From Hymenoscyphus infarciens (Eukaryota > Ascomycota > Leotiomycetes > Helotiales > Helotiaceae), in the NCBI GenBank assembly GCA_001414345.1, contig LLCB01000027.1:186001-250000 (forward strand): a stretch of 64,000 nt of DNA, in the 5' to 3' direction. This document shows, piece after piece, positions 35,347 to 46,900 of the stretch. Made by a program: the position numbers and the translations under genes. Numbering within the stretch: position 1 is the first letter of the stretch; each line of letters opens with the position of its first letter. The notes under the pieces are model-generated. The model saw only the letters and a list, made by a program, of their open reading frames with translations, ran no database searches and was not told the origin of the DNA.

Positions 35347-38300
35347 GAATCGTCACTTTTCTTTTGACATCTTCTCATTTGAGCTCTTGCTGGTTGTCGT
35401 TGTTTCTGTCTGGCCGGTTTTCCTTCCTGGGTGTTTTTTGGACCTCTAATTTTTCGGGATGCCAAGTTCGGATACCTGATATTTCTTTTCTTCTGCCATT
35501 CAAATGAGCTTTTATGGTTTCCAGTAGTTCACTTTACATAGCACACTTGATGCACGGATACTTCCTCTAGGTATGAGTGTGTCGAACGATGCAATGAACT
35601 GGGTTATGCATAGCCTTCGTCCTGACAACTCCCTGGTATAATTCGTACAATCACTTCATGATTTTGGAACAATCGCTCGAGAGTGTTATAAAAAAAGAAA
35701 AAACAACAGCTCGCTTCTCAGTGACAGGTTTCCATGAGCACTTGCACGCAGTTTCCAGATTGTAACAGCCAGGCCAGGCCTAGGCACAACTTACTAAGTC
35801 CTCTCCGCACTTCAAGAAACTTTTCCTCCCTACTGTAAGTCATACCACTTTACCGTCATCTTGTGTCTCTATATTCCACAGTAATAAAGTCACCAGGAAA
35901 CGAACACCCAAACTACAATTATGAAAATAATTAAGTCCATCTCATCCAAGAAACTCCTCCCGGAAACCTACCCCGTGCGAGGTTGGTGGTTATTGTTGTC
36001 GGGGATGATGAGATATTAGGGTGGTTGCTTGGAATTATGAGAAGTATTGATTTTTGCAATTCAATCCTTAAGTAGTGATCTATTGACATGGAGAAGAGAG
36101 ACTGATTGTAAATAAGTAAGTATCTCTTCAACCCTTCTTGCTATTAGTATGTCACTCGTAAAATGATGAGCACGTTTTCACAAAACCGCGATTGGAAACA
36201 AAATATATAATCATGCTGGTTCTAGGAGGGTCTCTTGTTGTGTTTTGATGTTGCCCATCATGTGGGGTTGTTTTTGGCTGTGGATGGTGTGTTATGTGGT
36301 ACGGATATTCCTTGACGGCAGTATACAGAGCTAGAAGATTTGCGGTTTTCAATGTTGTCAAAATCCTAGATAAGGGTGCTTTCTGAATACTTGTATAAGT
36401 AGACTGAGGCTGCTCAGCTGAAGGTCAATTCAATCATTTGTACTGAGCTTCAAACTTGGTGAAAATGAAGGTGTATAGAACCTGAGTGACTTGGCCTGTG
36501 TGAAACCTAGGATTCTTTGTTGAGAAATAAAGGAATCCAGTAGGCAAATCTTTCTCCTACATGCTTTGGGGTTGATAGACATCGAAAGAGGTAGAAGTTC
36601 TTCAATACTAGTGTAGCTCTTCGAATCGTCGATGTCAGAGAAAAGTAAAGGAGAAGATGAAAGATAAGGTAGGAGGGGGAAAGAAGCTATTTAAGCTACA
36701 AGATCATCATATTTACAGTTGGAATTTCCTCTCGAACTGTGATATAGCTGTAGAGATAGAGAGGTAACGCATTGAAGATGGGTCTCTCGATTGGTGTCCT
36801 GTATCAATGTCGCTCTTTTCTGACATCGTGCAACTTGTGCCCTTGTTAAGTTACGTTAAGCGTTTCTACGTGACCATTTTCTCAAACGTCTTTTAGTTTT
36901 ATGCTTTTTCGAGAGGTCCAGTAGGGGTTTCTTATGATTCTTTCTTGTGCCATCCAACTGAGCTTTTGCGGTCACATGAGTCAACATTCCATGGCGCACT
37001 TGATGGATGGATATTTTCTCTATGTATACTCACCCACTCCCCTTTACTGAGACCTTCAAAGGCCGTAATATTGCGTTGATTGCATTTTTTGGATTTATCA
37101 GCCATCTATCATACTACTTCTCTGTAATTCAGACGATAGGTACGATTCCCCTCCCCAGATCCTCTTACACCCCAACACCACCCAACTCACGGCTCAGAGG
37201 TAAGACCAGCCCCCCCTCGCATAACCCACAAACAAATCTCCTTATGTGCTCACTCAAAGGCTCCTTCAGTTGTCCCTCATTCCACTCCCCATTACGCCGA
37301 AGAGACCTCAGCCAGAACCAACTGCTGGGGAGGAGTTGAACGACCTTGTTACGAAACCGATAATTCTGTTGTTCGGTTTCGGTGCTGAAAACTTGAGAGA
37401 CCTCGTGGCAAGCAGTGGGTGGATGGAGAGCCATGATAGCGAAGATGGCGAGCTGATTTGAATTTTGTCTTATTTCGGCGTGCCTGACTGGTAGTGGTAT
37501 TGGTATTCGAACCAAATACTGTTATTTTGATGGTATCAAACCATTTTCTCGCTGGGGCATTTGGGAAGTTGAAAGTAGTTAGCTGAAGTAACTTTGACTT
37601 GACAGATCACAATGGAACATGGTGAATAACTACTTTAATGATGCAGAATCTACCTACTGGAATAGCTGTCACAAGGGCCTTTGCACGTTACAATATTGGA
37701 GGGAAGGGGTCCAGAGAACCTCCAGGAGTCCTCCCTCAAGAAAGACGTTTATTTTGAGAAGAATGAGGAAGAATGTAAAGGTTTAGTTCTCAGGATTGGC
37801 ATCCTCGAGAAAGAGAATCCCCCTTGTCGGTATTTGGAACACAACAAGAGATACGTTCCGACCCCAGATCCCGAAGTGCACGTTTTTTGCGATAAACCGA
37901 CGAATCGATCGGCCCTTGAGTCCACGCCAATAAAGTATCACTTTCCCATTTAAGCTTTGCTCTGGTTCTATTTGGGCAATGCGTCAATAACAGTGTTTTC
38001 AACTTGAGGATAGAAAGATGTGGAAAGCTTTAAAATAGAAATGGTCGTTAATTTCCAATGTCAACCAAACCGTCACCACTTAAGCGAGTTGAACTATCAG
38101 TTGATCGGTAACAGTCCGACATGATATCTCGAAAACAGCTTCCATTACCCGCAATTTATCTCCCGGTATCACCCCAGCACCAACCCAGCTATGCAAACAG
38201 ATCCCTGTGAATAAATTCAAGCATGTCACGGGAAATTAAGTTGATTGGATATCCGTCGTCTCATGTTCCACGGGCTGTCAAACGCCAGAAATAGCTTTCG

Positions 38301-38711
38301 TCAGTCTCAGCAAGTTTCACCGAAACCCACTCGTCATCCGCACCGATAATATTGAGACCTTGATATAAATCTGCTTTGGTTTTTTTCATGGCATGACAAC
38401 CGTAAAGCCATGAATGGAATCTAGCGATAATCTCACTGGAACCTTTCGCTGAGGGCCCCTGCCATCTGATAATGGGACGTTGAGATACTCCGTAAGGAGA
38501 ATAAGAGAATATCAGAACCAAAAATGCATAAGATGAACGAATAATGATGCTGTAAAAGTTTTTGTAAATTAAAATATAAATAGCTCAGCTGGCTTTCTCA
38601 TCCGTCTGCTACTTGCTTGCAGTTGTCGTCCACCGAGGTCCCATCTTTTGCAAGGTTTGCTGAACCAATTGTCGTAAAAAGAAATCAATGCGCCGAGGGT
38701 ATATAAAGTCA
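35347..38711. other. Gene-poor stretch, no supported gene
   Basis: About 3.4 kb. Open frames at 37246-37461, 37681-37953 (plus) and 38261-38521 (minus) are short and resemble nothing I know. The one structured feature is a diverged direct repeat, entered separately. The right end contains the 3' flank of the NEP1-like gene. Confidence 0.5.
35496..37031. repeat. Dispersed direct repeat, two diverged 80-bp copies
   Basis: Copy one (35496-35577) and copy two (36949-37031) share CCATTCAA/CCATCCAA, TGAGCTTTT, CACTTGATG and GGATA followed by TTCCTCTA/TTTCTCTA and GTAT in the same order and spacing. They are 1.45 kb apart in the same orientation. The span given covers both copies and the unrelated DNA between them. 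They may be ends of a degraded element or an old local duplication. Confidence 0.5.
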
Positions 38712-39636
38712 TTAAAAAGTCGCTGCTGCGAGATTGTTGTTGAAGTTGGCATCCTTGAAGGGGACATTGGCGGCTCCAAAGTCGGTATTGGAGAGCGCAG
38801 TTTGGGCAGCAGAAGTAAGCGACTCCCATGCAATCAAAGGCTGTTGGCCTCCAATGTCAGAAGTGAGTCCACAGGCGTGGTTGATTGGCCAGACACTCTC
38901 GTACTTGATCGCAGCACCGGTTCCAGAGAGGGTGTATCCAGAGGTGGCACAATCCCAACCTCCATGAGCGGAGGGGCATACAGCCAGAATGTTAGCGGCT
39001 GTAGTTGCGCTAGCGCTGGAAAGCCAGACGATAACTCCTTCCCAGTCATGACGATGTCCAAGTCCATCAGATGGCTCATCCTTGGGGAAATACCTAATGA
39101 TGATTAATAAATCACAACTATTTGTCAAAGGAATTAGACTTACCAAGAGTACATGACAGCATAGCTGCCATTCGATGCAGCACCGCGAACATAAATTTGT
39201 CCAGTACTGCTGTTGCATCCACCGTTGCTTGAGCCAGAAGTTTGAAGTCCGCCACTGCTTTGACTTAGATTATGATATCGTTATTCTAAAAAGAAAGAGA
39301 CATACCCTGTGTTGCCTGCAGCATCAACAGCTGGAAAAGGGACGCAACCATTCACAACTTTGAGAAACGGTTGATAAGCTTCATAAATGGCGCCGACAGT
39401 GCCACTGGGAACGGCCTCTGCAAATCCTACAACACTATAAATATGTTAGTTTGAATTGGTGCATGATCTTCCTTCCTCTCTAGAGTAATAGATGAGGTTT
39501 GAATAACAATCATGCCCGGGAATGTGACTTACGCATCGTGGGAAATGACAGCTCTTCGTTCAACAGGTGATGCGCTGACTGTGGTAGAAGCCAAAAGGGC
39601 AGCAGAAAACTGGAAGAATCTTGAGAGAACAGCCAT
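38712..39636 (-). CDS. NEP1-like protein (NLP), necrosis-inducing NPP1 family
   Basis: Secreted protein of the NPP1 family; many members are cytolytic to dicot plant cells after binding membrane sphingolipids, others are non-toxic. Four exons fit the phase: 39636-39533, 39434-39306, 39254-39144 and 39093-38712, giving 241 aa, the usual NLP length. The first 20-odd residues are a hydrophobic signal peptide. The family heptapeptide GHRHDWE is intact at residues 127-133, and two Cys in the N-terminal half fit a type 1 NLP with one disulfide. No stop, frameshift or missing motif was seen. Introns are 98, 51 and 50 nt. It stands alone, with 3.4 kb of gene-free DNA downstream and the repeat-rich desert upstream. 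Activity cannot be judged from sequence alone. Confidence 0.93.
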
Positions 39637-39704
39637 GGTGAAGATTGAAGATGCGAGGAAATTTGGATTTGAGATGATCCTAACAGAGTAGGGGAAGGCT
39701 GGTA

Positions 39705-39710
39705 CTTATA
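39705..39710 (-). promoter_or_regulatory. TATA-like box of the NLP gene
   Basis: TATAAG on the minus strand lies about 70 bases upstream of the NLP start codon, a normal distance for a fungal core promoter with a short leader. No other promoter element was assigned. Confidence 0.4.
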
Positions 39711-39711
39711 C

Positions 39712-42182
39712 TGGGAATCAAATATGTCTGCCCCGCAAACAACTCTATAGACCAAGGACCAAAGGTCGCAATGGATCGCAGATCAAGATTGAAGCGCATC
39801 CCGGCTCCCCAAGTTTCGGGCAAATGGCCGTAAAAGGAAACATAATCGAAGATACCGGGGGAGAAGCCGCATGCAGACCCACTCCACCCCTAATAAGCGT
39901 CAGGCACGCTCAACGATCATTCCGTCAATTATGACAGACAGAGATGGGTTCCTTTCTTCGTGGTTGTCATTGGCATCGCGACATCGGCAGTTTCCGAGAA
40001 GCGAGTGTTGCTTTTTTAAACGGCCCAGTCTACTGTAACTCAACTCAGACAAATGTTTACCAGTCATGTGAGAGAACTCGGACCTCCATTGGGAAGTTAA
40101 TGGGAGGAAATAAGCATAAGGGTTGTGGGTAAACCCCCGGCAATCTTTCTTGGATGGTTAAAAGGCCACAACATGAAAAACGTGTTGGGTTTGTGAATTT
40201 GATAGCAGGGGTGAGATCAGATATCGAATGCACGTGCGCGTTACTATTAACCTTATTTGGTCTTGTAAGTGGCTAAGCTTTTTAGTTGAGAATAACCTTG
40301 GAAAAGAGTCAACAAGATGAAGAAGGCCTTTACCTTGTTTGATCTCCCAAGGCATAAAGCGCCAATCATGTGGGCATTGAATCCACAAGTACTTCCAAGG
40401 TTGTTACGGAGTACATATGCTGGATTCTAGAAGACCAGATATCTTGACCAACAAGAAACCAACGTCGTAGCCTCGTACTCATCTCTATTTACAGGCTTTG
40501 ATTTCTGATCTCTCATTCTTGCAAGTCAACGGAGATTAAATCAACAACATAAAGCCGTGCGTTGAGGTTTTTGACCTCTCACAAATGATTCCCCTGAATC
40601 GTGCCGAGAATAGCACGTCGACAGGGATCGACCTCCTATTGGTGCCGCGCGGAACCCCTCTTTCTCAACTCCTCACCTCCCATTTTCAAGTCGTCGTCGT
40701 CTTTCCTTCGGTACATCCGATAGTCGTCATCAACTTTTGATGGCCAATTGATGCGAACATGGGAAGAGCATTCCCTGTTATTTGTAAAAAGTACATGTTT
40801 CTATCCCGATATTGTTGTGTATTCTCCACCCTTCTCAGATGCTCGCGAAATAAAAGCTGCCGGTACGGAAAACCCTCGCTACTAGGATATTAATGGTTGC
40901 CAAACATATAAGGATTTATCCAAGATCTTCCTTATACCGAGGATCCTAGTAGCGAGTTTTTCCTGTAGCTTCTCTTCGTTCTCTTCGTTTTCTGACTTTT
41001 GTGGTGTAATCAGTTATCACGAATTATCCAGTATCTCTTCAAGTTAAGTCCAGGGTTAAGAGCTAGCTACTGCTTTTCTTGTTTATCGCGAGATCATCTT
41101 AATTGCTTTCTTTTCGGCGGAGGAAGATCCCAGAAAACTCTTTGATAATTTCATGAACAAACTCGCTATTCTACTGTTCGTTTTTACTCAAAAGACGTGC
41201 GCGTGTTCAAGTTTGTTGAAAGGGCGATGACGAGATCTCACTATTTATACCTCTCCATCAGTATACTTTCGAACCTCTCAAATCACCTCGAGATCCGGGA
41301 ATCAAATCATTCAGGGGCCCTAAGTTGCTTAAGAAACAGTTTCCAAACTGCCTCTCAAGTTTCTAGATATTCGAATCACGTGACTTGATATCATGTGATC
41401 TACTTCATCGGGCTCTCCTTTTTAGATCCTTCAGCTCACAATTTAGGCTACATAAAACTGACAAGATAAATTCAAAGCATATTTTTGCAATAGCTAGCTC
41501 GAGATGCACATTAAAAGTGGCAGTATATACTTCGGTTCATACCTGCCAACCTAGCCCTCGTTGTTCCAACTTTCTCGGGTAATTCATGTAAACTACCCTA
41601 AACATTTAGAACAATTTACAACTATCCTAGATAGCTGGAGCATTCAACTTTAATTGTCTCAGAAAGTTAGAGCAACGACAAGTATCTACTATCCACCCAC
41701 CACGAGATGCTTAAGTCACCTGACGGTGTTGTATCCGAGAATAATCCTCTGCTTCCACCTCGGTTCAACGACAAGTCCTGATTTTGACACGACTTCCTGC
41801 ACTGCTGCCCAACACCTAATCAATCAGCTCGCGCCACACATTACTGTTCATGCCTGACAACATTATCTATATACCCAGTCTTGCTTCTGTTTCCAACTTT
41901 ATTCGGGCGTTTCTATGTAAGGGAGGTGGTGAGTTGAAGCAAACCTACGGTCAAAGGCTTCCCACGGTGTGATGGTGTGGGCGACATGCGCTGCAGTAGC
42001 ATGGAGTATTTTGTTTATGCTCGTTTAACTGATGCTCAACTGACGAGATTACTAGGCAAATTCGAATTGATAACACCCTTTTAATGGGTTAACGGTTGTT
42101 CCTTATCGATGAAATTTCCGAAGAAACCCTTTGAAGGACATTCTCGGATGACTGGCGCTTAATTAGGAGACTTTCTTCTCAA
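39712..42182. other. Gene-free stretch
   Basis: No coding frame is supported. Apart from the fold-back structure entered separately I see only scattered short frames and no RNA gene. Confidence 0.45.
40855..40970. repeat. Fold-back (hairpin) element
   Basis: Perfect 14-bp inverted repeat CTCGCTACTAGGAT at 40875-40888 and 40943-40956. The arms extend outward imperfectly through GGAAAA to AGCT at both edges. A second inner pair, ATAAGGA and TCCTTAT, lies near 40909 and 40929. The whole 115 bases can fold into one long hairpin. No target duplication could be fixed. Confidence 0.55.
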
Positions 42183-42756
42183 TCATACAAACTTGTGCCA
42201 CCTCAGGAGCTGTCTGCCTTGGTGGCGTAGACCCCATGGGAAAGCACGATACAACTCAGACATAAGCATTATTAATTCCCCTTTTTCAACGAAAACAAGG
42301 TTCAGGGATTGATAGCAAAATACTCTCAAATCGACGGGGAGAACGCCATCATCAAACCAAATTACTTCCCGCAACACCAAGTGCCTCGCTATCAAGCCAT
42401 GCAGATTCGAAGTGTCTGACATGACGTCGGCTTTGACGCGTTCTGATCCGCATATTCCTTCTCTGCAGGGTGTTCTTCTCAATTTCCATCTGGATGCCCC
42501 CGAACTCGGGATTGGTTTTATTGACTTCATATCTCGCCAGGTCATCATCCGCCCATGTTGGCAACGAAAGGTGCTCGGAGGAAAGCATAGCACTTCTTAA
42601 AAATACATCAGCGAGTGCTTTTGTGAAAATGAGCGGAGTTATATGCTACCTCCAGATTGCGCCGAAAGTCGGTTGGATGCTGGTGGGTCCCCCAACGGGT
42701 GTTGCTGCAACAAAATCAGGTTTCGCTGTTATGCTGATCTCTTTTTGACGCGACAT
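42183..42756 (-). pseudogene. Decayed gene of unknown family
   Basis: From an ATG at 42756 a minus-strand frame runs 135 codons to 42352, broken by one in-frame TAG at codon 37 (42646-42648). The codons on both sides look like real protein: PVGGPTSIQPTFGAIW before the stop, and ITPLIFTKALADVFLRSAML then LPTWADDDLARYEVN after it. A second frame (FDDGVLPVDLRVFCYQSLN, to 42183) follows and could be a further exon or a frameshifted continuation. A GT-AG intron across the stop would be only about 35 nt, so I favour a mutated gene in a repeat-rich zone. TGG-to-TAG or CAG-to-TAG changes are typical RIP outcomes. I do not recognise the family. Confidence 0.4.
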
Positions 42757-43501
42757 TCTTGAAGGTGTTGAGATTTCAAAGTTGATGCAGTTGTCTATTT
42801 TCTTGTTATTCCGAAGCGGTGTCGGGGCTGTGGTACCCGAATGAAAATATAGCCAGAGAGTGGGAGAAGAAGTCGAACGGAGAGTTTGGGATACGAATTT
42901 GCAAGCTGCTGGGATTTATATGCTCAACTGTTTTACGCCCGGCTTCTAGGTGGGAGTACCTATGTTGCATTCAACTTTGCCGCATTTACTCCCCGCTGTT
43001 CTTTTTTCTCTTCTTCCGCAAATCAGGAGTCATTACACATGACTGGCGTTCCTACCACGGTCGTGTCCCGCCAAAGGATACCGATATGGGAACCTCTCGG
43101 ACCTATAATTCATGCGGGGTATCATCCTATCATCCCAGCTGTGGCAATGGGGTCAAACACAGTATCGAAGGGATCGCAAGGTAGCACAGAACCGGTTGCG
43201 ATGAACCCCGAGTCCGAGCTTCAAACACACGTTAAAAATCTGATAGGGCTGAATTTTACTTTTGTTTCTTAAGCCAATTGTTAGTCCTCTGCGTTCTCGT
43301 TCCCCGCTTTTTTGGTTTTCGTCCCTGGCGAATCACTCGTATCTATTCCACAAACCGCCACGATCCTGCATGCGACATGCGGTAGATTGACGCTATATCT
43401 AATCGGAATGTGGAGAAAGCCATGCGGCCATACTCCGTGGTATCTCTTTTGCCAATGTTATAAGTGTCTCACGATCAGCGTCGGGATCCCACGAGGATGC
43501 C
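42757..43501. other. Unassigned stretch with weak open frames
   Basis: A plus-strand frame at 42886-43272 (128 codons) has no recognised domain. The minus strand of the same stretch gives protein-like segments broken by several stops, so this may be another decayed gene. Confidence 0.35.
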
Positions 43502-43667
43502 CCACCAATGGGTGCAGGAATTCGTAACTGGTCAAGAGCCGAATATCTTGCAAGGCTCGAATAATTTGGTTCACGCGAGCTTTATTATTTTAGAAGAGTT
43601 GGGAGAATTTTTAGAATGGCAGGCGCCTTGGACTATAGTCAGGAATTCCTGCCACCCCTATAGTGGC
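43502..43667. mobile_element. MITE-like element, CCAC family, copy A (166 bp)
   Basis: The ends are inverted repeats. The left is CCACCAATGGGTGCAGGAAT, continuing TCGTAACT. The right, read inward, is CCACTATAGGGGTGGCAGGA, continuing ATTCCTGACT. The same terminal pattern bounds a second element at 51847-52064. There is no coding capacity. The flanking dinucleotide is CC on both sides, a possible 2-bp target duplication. Confidence 0.55.
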
Positions 43668-46057
43668 CTCATAGGAAGAAAATGTTTCCGAGAAACAGCG
43701 GTCTTCTCTAGATCAACCCTAAATCTCTCCCCCAAACACCTAAAAATGCACTTTTGAAATACCACCGTCGAACTCCCGGTCTATATCATCTCTTCCTATC
43801 TGAAGCCTCGTCCCGGTCAGGGTAGGATTTCCTAGCATTCACTTTGCTGATTTCACACGTGGAAGCCTATCAAAGATACATACTTTTCCATCGACGTGGC
43901 TTGATTTTGCATACATCGGCCCGTTGGAACGATGATTTGGCCGAGACGATGCGGGAACAACATTTATTTTCTTGTTGGAGCTAGCATTTCTCCGCCTGTT
44001 ATACTTTGAGCCTCATTACTGCCTCACTTCTATTGACCTAGGTCATGAGTTGCATACAGTACTGCTGGATTGGTTAGATCAAAGAACTATGGAGTCCTTC
44101 AAGAGATCCAATCAGGATCCTCAGATACCTATGTTTTAATATAACCGGGTTATTCCATCCGTAATCATTATATCATTTCTCGCTGTGCGAGTCGCACGTA
44201 TATCAATAGCCAGCAAAGATGGGATCAAATTCTATGGCGCTGCAGTATTGAACGGAAAGCTATTGGTTAGTGATCATGATCCCACCAAGCCCATGTACTG
44301 ACGGCATCGTGCGATTCTGAAAGTTTCGTACAGCCTCAAGCTCTGCATCTGGGTGTCATTTCAGCGATTATGCAGCCCGCACGTTGGTTTGATGAATCTT
44401 TAGCAGATCTACCACCCGGTATTTTCCGTATGGGCTCGTTTACGCTCTAGTCGCCATGACCTTAATGTGGGAATCCCCCGCGAGTTCTTAAAAGCCAAAG
44501 AAATAGATGGGGCTGTATATATTTAAGGTGGCACCAGCAATTGTGCAGCTTGTAATACTCTACCACTTCGTTGGGTCCCTACGGCCGACCACCTGAGGTT
44601 GAAGAATTCTGCCCATGTGTTGTGCTACCTCCACAATCCGCAATGGGGGCTCGGTCAGGCCCGTTCCCATGCGACCTCATCGACTTGATATTGTATCACC
44701 TAAACTCATGGGATGTGTTCGGGGGCACAGCTGTTCTTTGAATTTGTGGGGTTACATTTCAGGCTTGAGTCGCTTGACAGAGTGGAATGAATTGCTCCGC
44801 GCCCCGGCAGCCAGGCTCCCCGCCCTCTGCTTTCGGCTACAAGCTACTTGACAGCCACGTGACAGCCCAGGTCTATCCATATCCGGGTGCACCCTTTCGT
44901 ACGCTAATACACAGCCTACAAGTCTCCAACCTTTCTCACCATCCTTGTCGCACGGCGCTGTCCCCCAGCTATTTTCTTCCTCTCACGGGAATTTGTCGAA
45001 GCCTCTAGGTCGGTGGTCGGGTCGTTCCTAAAATTAGGATTGCCAGCATTCATTTCGTAGTTTCGAATTTCTTCGTCTGCCCAAGTTGTTTTGGAGAATG
45101 TGTCGTATGCTCTATCGATTCCATGTTATATTAATCATCATTCTGGTGTTTTCTATATGTCAACTCACTGGGACGTGGTGGTCTTTTCGGATCCTTGGCG
45201 AGGATTCCCATTGTCCGGAGATTGAGACATTGAAGAAAAGGGAGTTGTTGCGAACCTCGAAACCTCTGCGCGAAGCCGAATGAGGCTGAAGTTAGCACAA
45301 CGTGATCAATTCTATCAAGTAGGGTTAAACCAACATATTTCTGCCTCCGAGAGCTCGTTACCAACACGACCGAAATGAGTGAGATAGATTGCGCTTCCTG
45401 GGTGCTTTTCGGACACAACACAGACAGAACTGGGAAAGAATCAACTTCATGGCATTCATATTGATTATTTATACACCTTCCATTGGGCTCAAAAGATCAA
45501 GATGCAATTGCACCCAACGCATGTTTGAATCTAGAGTTGATACTCAAATGGCACACTTTTTTCATCAACCACACCACTGAACGTTTACGAGGGATTAGGC
45601 AGGAAGATACTATGGAGGTTGCATGCCATTGTTGTATATTCAGAGATTGTTGTAGGTGTGCTCAGCCCCATACAATACAGAGCAAGAAATCCGCCTCGCC
45701 TTTACAGCAAATCGCGAGAACAGATTTTAAAGTCAGGAGGCATATCCATGACACTGTGATCTGCCCAGAGGAGGACACGTAACTACCAACATCACTGCCA
45801 ACGAGTGTAATCGGGGATTTTCTACACCTCCTTTTCAGAGTGACCACGGCTAGCCTCGTTCTCCTGTGACGTTTCAAGAGCCAATTGATCTTATATGTAG
45901 AAAGCAAGCCTCGTTCAGCAATTGAGTTTTCTCAAATTCGCGCTTTTGGTTTTCTACAGGCAACTCTAAGCCACCAACCTATCAGTCATCCGTTTATCAG
46001 CCGCGGTCAAGGCCCAAAACTACCCAACGCTCCTCGCGCAACCAATTCTCCGACGCC
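43668..46057. other. Gene-free stretch
   Basis: Frames at 44615-44851, 45086-45283 and 45483-45782 were inspected and show no known motif. Composition is near normal until about 46,060. No RNA gene or repeat end was recognised. Confidence 0.45.
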
Positions 46058-46065
46058 TGTACGAT

Positions 46066-46817
46066 CAGTGTGGTCGATAGTATTATCGTGATAAAATACT
46101 GCAGTATTTTAGATTAATATATTATCATGATATCCTAGTAGTACGTATCTAAATACGCTATAATACGATTGTAATATCGTGATATCATACGGTATATCTT
46201 TTAATGACTCGTAAGCGCTAAAACCCACTTTTTCTCAAAATGAGGCTATTTACACTTTTTCTATATACTCTTTTATTACTTACTTATTAGACTAAAATAA
46301 TTTTTATTTATCGATTTGGTTAATATTTGCCTGTAATTAAAGGGTAAAACTTAGTAGAATTCAATGTACTAGTTTATTATATTCTAGCTAGTAATCTAAC
46401 GTTGTTGTCGTCGAATTAGTACTTGGTGTTTTCATCTCGCACGGGCCACCTTTTTAACCTTATAATATTTAGGTTAATTTAAGAGCTATTTATATGATTC
46501 TTTTTTTGAAATACTCTATTTAAATAGATCTATAATTCTAGCTATTCAGCTGTATATTTTTTGTATTATACGTTGTGCTATATAAAGCTAAAATAAAAGG
46601 CTGAAAAGAAGTGGGGTAAAATCCGGGGTAAAAAGCTTAAATATTGTGGCTTAGCAATACCACGATATTATCATGATATCGATTAAAATACCAACAATAT
46701 AAAGGATAATATTGTTGGATATCGTGGCATTTAAATAGTATAAATAGTACGTATTAAAGTGGGTTTCCAACAATATATCGTGGTGGTACAATATTCTAAA
46801 TACTATCGACCACACTG
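46066..46817. mobile_element. Non-autonomous hAT-like DNA transposon (752 bp)
   Basis: Perfect 19-bp terminal inverted repeats, CAGTGTGGTCGATAGTATT, occupy 46066-46084 and, inverted, 46799-46817. They are bracketed by a perfect 8-bp direct repeat TGTACGAT (46058-46065 and 46818-46825). An 8-bp target duplication with ends starting CAGTG is the hallmark of the hAT superfamily. The interior is AT-rich, with sub-terminal inverted motifs (AAACCCACTTT near 46219 and its complement near 46757) and repeated ATATCGTG words, and no transposase frame. It is therefore a deletion derivative or MITE that needs a transposase in trans. Intact ends and duplication suggest fairly recent insertion, although the interior is AT-rich. 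Confidence 0.85.
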
Positions 46818-46900
46818 TGTACGATGGGTCATTACTTGGTGTCTTACGTAGCTCCAAGATCTGGGCTTAACAGATGTTCCTGCAGCTTTTCCTTAGGAGA

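Noticed and set aside
37681..37953. 90-codon plus-strand frame as a gene
   Set aside because: No family resemblance and no splice or leader context; isolated in gene-poor DNA.
42610..42650. 35-nt intron removing the TAG at 42646-42648
   Set aside because: Too short for splicing here and it would break the phase of the downstream frame.
42886..43272. 128-codon plus-strand frame as a gene
   Set aside because: No recognised domain; the opposite strand has equally protein-like but broken segments, so coding direction cannot be decided.
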